In this document: piece by piece, positions 61,430-64,000 of the stretch | How positions within the stretch are numbered: position 1 is the stretch's first letter | Layout of the letters: each line of letters opens with the position of its first letter | NCBI GenBank assembly: GCA_963817435.1 | Contig: CAWFNY010000001.1 | Location: 1,984,001 to 2,048,000, forward strand | Length of the DNA stretch: 64,000 nt | Source of the DNA: JADJOM01 sp963817435 | GTDB lineage: Bacteria; Gemmatimonadota; Gemmatimonadetes; Gemmatimonadales; GWC2-71-9 | Reading direction: 5' to 3' | The notes under the pieces: generated by a model | The model's input: only the letters and a program-made list of their open reading frames with translations | The model's database searches: none | Told to the model about the DNA's origin: nothing | Program-made: the position numbers and the translations under genes

Positions 61430-62021
61430 CCCGCCTCCGCATCCGCATGTTGACCCAAAGCGTCAGATCGTCGATCGACACGTCATCACCGGGCCCGCCC
61501 TGGGCCACCAGGCGCGGTCGCGGCGTGGAGAACGCCTCGTAGGCCAGCCAGCGTTCCGTCAGAATCCGCACGCCGCCCTCGAAGTTACGGAGCCCGCCCT
61601 CGTACTGCGCCCGGATGATCTGCGGCGGCACGTCATGTCCGCCCTGCGCCACCCGCCCGGCCACCCGCTGCACCGCCATCTCGGCGTCGGGCAGCCAGAG
61701 AAAGTGGAGGTGGAGCCGGTACCCCTGGCCCACCAGGTCGGTGAGCCGCTGCCGGATCGAGAATTCGGAGAGCGTCGTCTCCAGCGCGAAGGACTGCTTC
61801 TGCACCGCCATCGCCCTGATGCGCGCGAGGATCTCGCGCCCCGCACCCATGCGGGCACCGGGGACTTCGCCGGACCGGCGGGTCCGCACGATCGCATCCA
61901 CGTCGAGGTAGGGAAGATCGGAGGGATACCGGCGGAGCAGCGCGGGCGCGAACGACGACTTGCCGGCGCCATCCGGCCCAGCCACCACCACCAGGAGCGG
62001 TCCAGCGTCTGGATGTTGCAT
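61419..62021 (-). CDS. Zeta-toxin-like P-loop kinase
   Basis: Encodes 200 residues with Walker A AGPDGAGKSS (about 14-23), followed by DVDAIVR and the switch LETTLSE, the usual layout of the AAA_33/zeta-toxin and related kinases. Zeta toxins phosphorylate UDP-N-acetylglucosamine; the smaller stand-alone group to which this belongs may phosphorylate other substrates. Its ATG is preceded by a minus-strand TAGACTT only six bases upstream, so the message may be leaderless. The small partner gene overlaps its end. A divergent serine hydrolase gene starts 133 bases away. Confidence 0.82.
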   Translation of the reverse strand: MQHPDAGPLLVVVAGPDGAGKSSFAPALLRRYPSDLPYLDVDAIVRTRRSGEVPGARMGAGREILARIRAMAVQKQSFALETTLSEFSIRQRLTDLVGQGYRLHLHFLWLPDAEMAVQRVAGRVAQGGHDVPPQIIRAQYEGGLRNFEGGVRILTERWLAYEAFSTPRPRLVAQGGPGDDVSIDDLTLWVNMRMRRRDAR

Positions 62022-62091
62022 GCGTGAAGTCTACCCCCATTGCCCCCACCGTGCGGGGTGGCGCTCTCCTTGCCAAGCCGAGCCGCGTCTT

Positions 62092-62098
62092 TAGCTTG
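62092..62098 (+). promoter_or_regulatory. Candidate -10 box TAGCTTG upstream of the serine hydrolase
   Basis: TAGCTTG lies 57 bases before the start codon at 62155, within the leader shared with the divergent kinase gene. Confidence 0.3.
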
Positions 62099-62154
62099 AG
62101 CACGGCATCCGGACAGCGCAGTCTCCGCCCTCCACGGCTTTTCCAGGAGCACAC

Positions 62155-63579
62155 ATGCACAGGGCTCTCGCACCCGCCCGCCTCCGGTTCGGCATTCCGC
62201 TCGCGATCGTGCTCGCCACGATCGTGGGCCCGCTCGCCGCGCAGTCGACGCTGCCTGCCGATCTCCGCGCGAAGATCGATGCGGCGGCGAACGATGCGCT
62301 CGCCAGAACCGGCGTGCCCAGCGCCTCGATCGCCGTGGTTCGTGACGGCCAGATCGCCTACGTGCAGGCCTACGGCGACGCCCGGCTCGATCCGAAGACG
62401 CCCGCGCAGCCGTCGATGCGCTACAGCATCGGCTCGATCAGCAAGCAGTTCACCGCCGCGGCGATGCTGCTGCTCCAGGAGCAGGGGAAGCTGTCGCTCA
62501 ACGACAAGGTCTCGCGCTTCCTGCCCGGGCTGACCCGCGCAGGGGACGTCACCATCCGGCAGCTGCTCTCGCACACCTCGGGCTACCAGGACTACTGGCC
62601 GCAGGACTACGTGCCGCCGTTCATGCTGCAGCCGATCACCGCTGGAAAGATCACGGAGCTGTGGGCGAAGAAGCCCCTCGACTTCGAGCCGGGGAGCAAG
62701 TGGCAGTACAGCAACACCAACTTCGTGATCGCGGGCATGATCATCGAGAAGGTGAGCGGGATGCCGCTGCTCCGCTTCCTGCAGGAGAAGGTGTTCACGC
62801 CGCTCCACATGGAGGGCGTCGCGAACATCGACCAGGAAAGGCTGGGTGACACCGATCCGGTCGGCTACATGCGTTTCGCCCTCGGACCACTCCGCCCCGC
62901 CCCCAAGGAGGGCAAGGGGTGGCTCTTCGCCGCGGGCGAGCTGGCGATGCCGGCGGCGGAACTCGCCAAGTGGGACCTGTCGATCATCAACCAGAGCCTG
63001 CTGCGCCCCGCGTCCTACAAGGAATTCTCGACCGAGGTGCTGCTCAACAACGGAATCGGTACCCATTACGGCCTCGGCGTGGACGTGCGCATGGACCGGG
63101 GGCACCGCTCATTGTCGCATGGCGGCGAGGTCTCGGGCTTCACCGCGCAGAACACGGTGTTCCCCGATGATCGCGCCGCGATCGTGGTGCTCACCAATCA
63201 GGACGCCGCCGGCGCCTCGGGCGCGATCACGGCCGCCATCACACCGCTCATCTTCACCGCCGCCCAGGACCCGCTCGCCGCCACCCAGCTCCTGAAGGCG
63301 AAGGGGATCTTCGACGGGCTGCAGCACGGCACCGTCGATCCGTCGCTCTTCACGGAGAATCTGCGGGCCTATTTCAGCCCGCAGGCGGTGCAGGACTTCG
63401 CTTCGGGGCTCGCCCCCTTCGGCGCGCCGACCGACTTCGTCCAGACCTACCAGGCGCTGCGGGGCGGCATGACGCTTCGGGTGTACCGGGTGGGATTCGG
63501 GGAAAAGGCGCTGCGGGTGTGGACCTACGAGATGCCGGACGGCACGCTGGAGCAGTATCAGGTGGCGACGACGGACTAG
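62155..63579 (+). CDS. Exported class C beta-lactamase-related serine hydrolase
   Basis: Encodes 474 residues with a signal peptide (IPLAIVLATIVGPLAAQ). The SxxK motif is S94-I-S-K97, YSNTNF gives the YxN motif, and SHGGEVSG supplies the third (HGG) motif of the serine-hydrolase/AmpC family (Pfam Beta-lactamase). The C-terminal 100 residues form a separate beta domain. Family members are DD-peptidases, esterases or beta-lactamases; nothing here marks it as antibiotic-degrading. ATG 62155 gives a clear signal peptide. The next gene faces it. Confidence 0.87.
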   Translation: MHRALAPARLRFGIPLAIVLATIVGPLAAQSTLPADLRAKIDAAANDALARTGVPSASIAVVRDGQIAYVQAYGDARLDPKTPAQPSMRYSIGSISKQFTAAAMLLLQEQGKLSLNDKVSRFLPGLTRAGDVTIRQLLSHTSGYQDYWPQDYVPPFMLQPITAGKITELWAKKPLDFEPGSKWQYSNTNFVIAGMIIEKVSGMPLLRFLQEKVFTPLHMEGVANIDQERLGDTDPVGYMRFALGPLRPAPKEGKGWLFAAGELAMPAAELAKWDLSIINQSLLRPASYKEFSTEVLLNNGIGTHYGLGVDVRMDRGHRSLSHGGEVSGFTAQNTVFPDDRAAIVVLTNQDAAGASGAITAAITPLIFTAAQDPLAATQLLKAKGIFDGLQHGTVDPSLFTENLRAYFSPQAVQDFASGLAPFGAPTDFVQTYQALRGGMTLRVYRVGFGEKALRVWTYEMPDGTLEQYQVATTD

Positions 63580-63648
63580 GAGTTCCGCACGCCGGAGGAC
63601 GCCGCTGCCATCCCTTGCTTCACCCGGGATGACAGCGGGAGCGGGGTG

Positions 63649-64000
63649 TCACGTCCCGCTGTTCGGCTTGCCGGCCGCGGCGGTGGTCGGTGTCAGGAGC
63701 GCCGACACGGCGGCCTTGATCTGAGGGTCGCGCGGGTACTGCCAGATCGTGGCGCCGCCGGAGCCGTAGCGTGCCTCGATCGCGCGCTGGGTCACCTGCG
63801 CGTCGAGCCACGGCGTCAGTCCGGCACGAACGGAGTCACTGAGCGTGTCGGTCTTCGCGACGACGGCGAAGATATGGGCCGCGCTGCCGGGCACCGGGTC
63901 GAGGGTGCCGGGAAGCTTCGGGTGCGCCTCGAGGAAGCGCCCCACTTCATCATCCATCGCCAGATAGATCGCCGCGGCGGACTTGCCCATCAGCTTGAAC
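63649..64000 (-). CDS. C-terminal part of an unrecognised protein (partial)
   Basis: The frame enters from beyond the window's right edge and ends with TGA at 63649. About 116 residues are visible (LMGKSAAAIYLAMDDEVGRFL, LPGTLDPVPGSAAHIFAVVAKTD, then a run with YGSGGATIWQYPRDPQI and a Thr/Ala/Pro-rich end). I recognise no family from this piece. It converges on the serine hydrolase, and a hairpin with arms CAGCGGGA/TCCCGCTG (63633-63661) overlaps its stop. Confidence 0.55.
   Translation of the reverse strand, partial: FKLMGKSAAAIYLAMDDEVGRFLEAHPKLPGTLDPVPGSAAHIFAVVAKTDTLSDSVRAGLTPWLDAQVTQRAIEARYGSGGATIWQYPRDPQIKAAVSALLTPTTAAAGKPNSGT

Noticed and set aside
61229..62021. Classic epsilon/zeta toxin-antitoxin operon
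   Set aside because: The small gene follows rather than precedes the kinase, is not similar to epsilon, and the kinase is shorter than zeta toxins.
1..64000. CRISPR arrays, prophage, insertion sequences, tRNA or rRNA genes
   Set aside because: No spaced repeat array, transposase, integrase, structural phage gene or RNA gene pattern was seen on either strand.

Overview
The window is about 64 kb of GC-rich bacterial chromosome with dense coding on both strands and many 1-11 bp overlaps between genes of an operon. I see no rRNA, tRNA, CRISPR array, transposase, integrase or phage gene. The gene content suggests a Gram-negative, non-sporulating soil or water bacterium, and the phylum Gemmatimonadota (Gemmatimonadetes) fits best. 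Reasons are a TonB-dependent receptor end, a Ser/Thr kinase fused to a TolB-like domain and TPR region, lipoproteins with Big-type Ig domains, BlaI plus M56-HEAT proteins, and separate spmA/spmB genes. This placement is an inference; no marker gene is present.

Layout. 1-2961: receptor end, membrane protein, DUF-type membrane protein, sseA, and a decayed secreted-protein gene. 3096-6404: a BlaI repressor / M56 metalloprotease-HEAT / HEAT-protein operon with a perfect dyad operator. 6548-9145: hotdog thioesterase, nitronate-monooxygenase-like flavoprotein, diaminopropionate ammonia-lyase. 9368-15495: a GYF-like membrane protein, a streptogramin-lyase-like propeller, a stand-alone receiver domain and a G8-domain lipoprotein. 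15794-24708: a pseudokinase, an AlaX editing protein, a frameshifted YceI, a coiled-coil lipoprotein, HrpB helicase, PP2C phosphatase and a UbiB kinase. 24794-29170: a double-PDZ protein, SpmA/SpmB and a class V aminotransferase. 29259-32878: a VWA protein below two overlapping WYL regulators (PafB/PafC-like arrangement). 33002-35584: a membrane Ser/Thr kinase. 35859-43980: two paralogous Ig-domain lipoproteins (one broken by an in-frame TAG), TetR, an alpha/beta hydrolase and a third Ig-domain protein. 43990-46895: a PCMT-erythromycin-esterase fusion with a partner gene. 47216-55851: DUF4384, DUF445, M1 peptidase, a frameshifted CocE/NonD hydrolase and a ThrE exporter. 56028-61192: two Tat-exported sugar-acting enzymes (one GH127), a hexapeptide acyltransferase-like protein and a methyltransferase-like protein. 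61229-64000: a zeta-toxin-like kinase with a small partner, a serine hydrolase and a truncated gene.

Themes. Protein phosphorylation and dephosphorylation recur (kinase, pseudokinase, PP2C, UbiB-type), as do cell-surface proteins (lipoproteins, Ig repeats, M1 and M56 peptidases) and several regulator pairs. Four genes carry a lesion (deletion plus frameshift, two single-base frameshifts, one nonsense codon), so either gene decay or assembly error is at work. The most unusual items are the M56-HEAT operon with its operator, the pseudokinase lacking the catalytic-loop Asp, the G8 lipoprotein, the SpmA with a long insert, the alpha/beta hydrolase with Gln in the His position, and the PCMT-EreA fusion operon.
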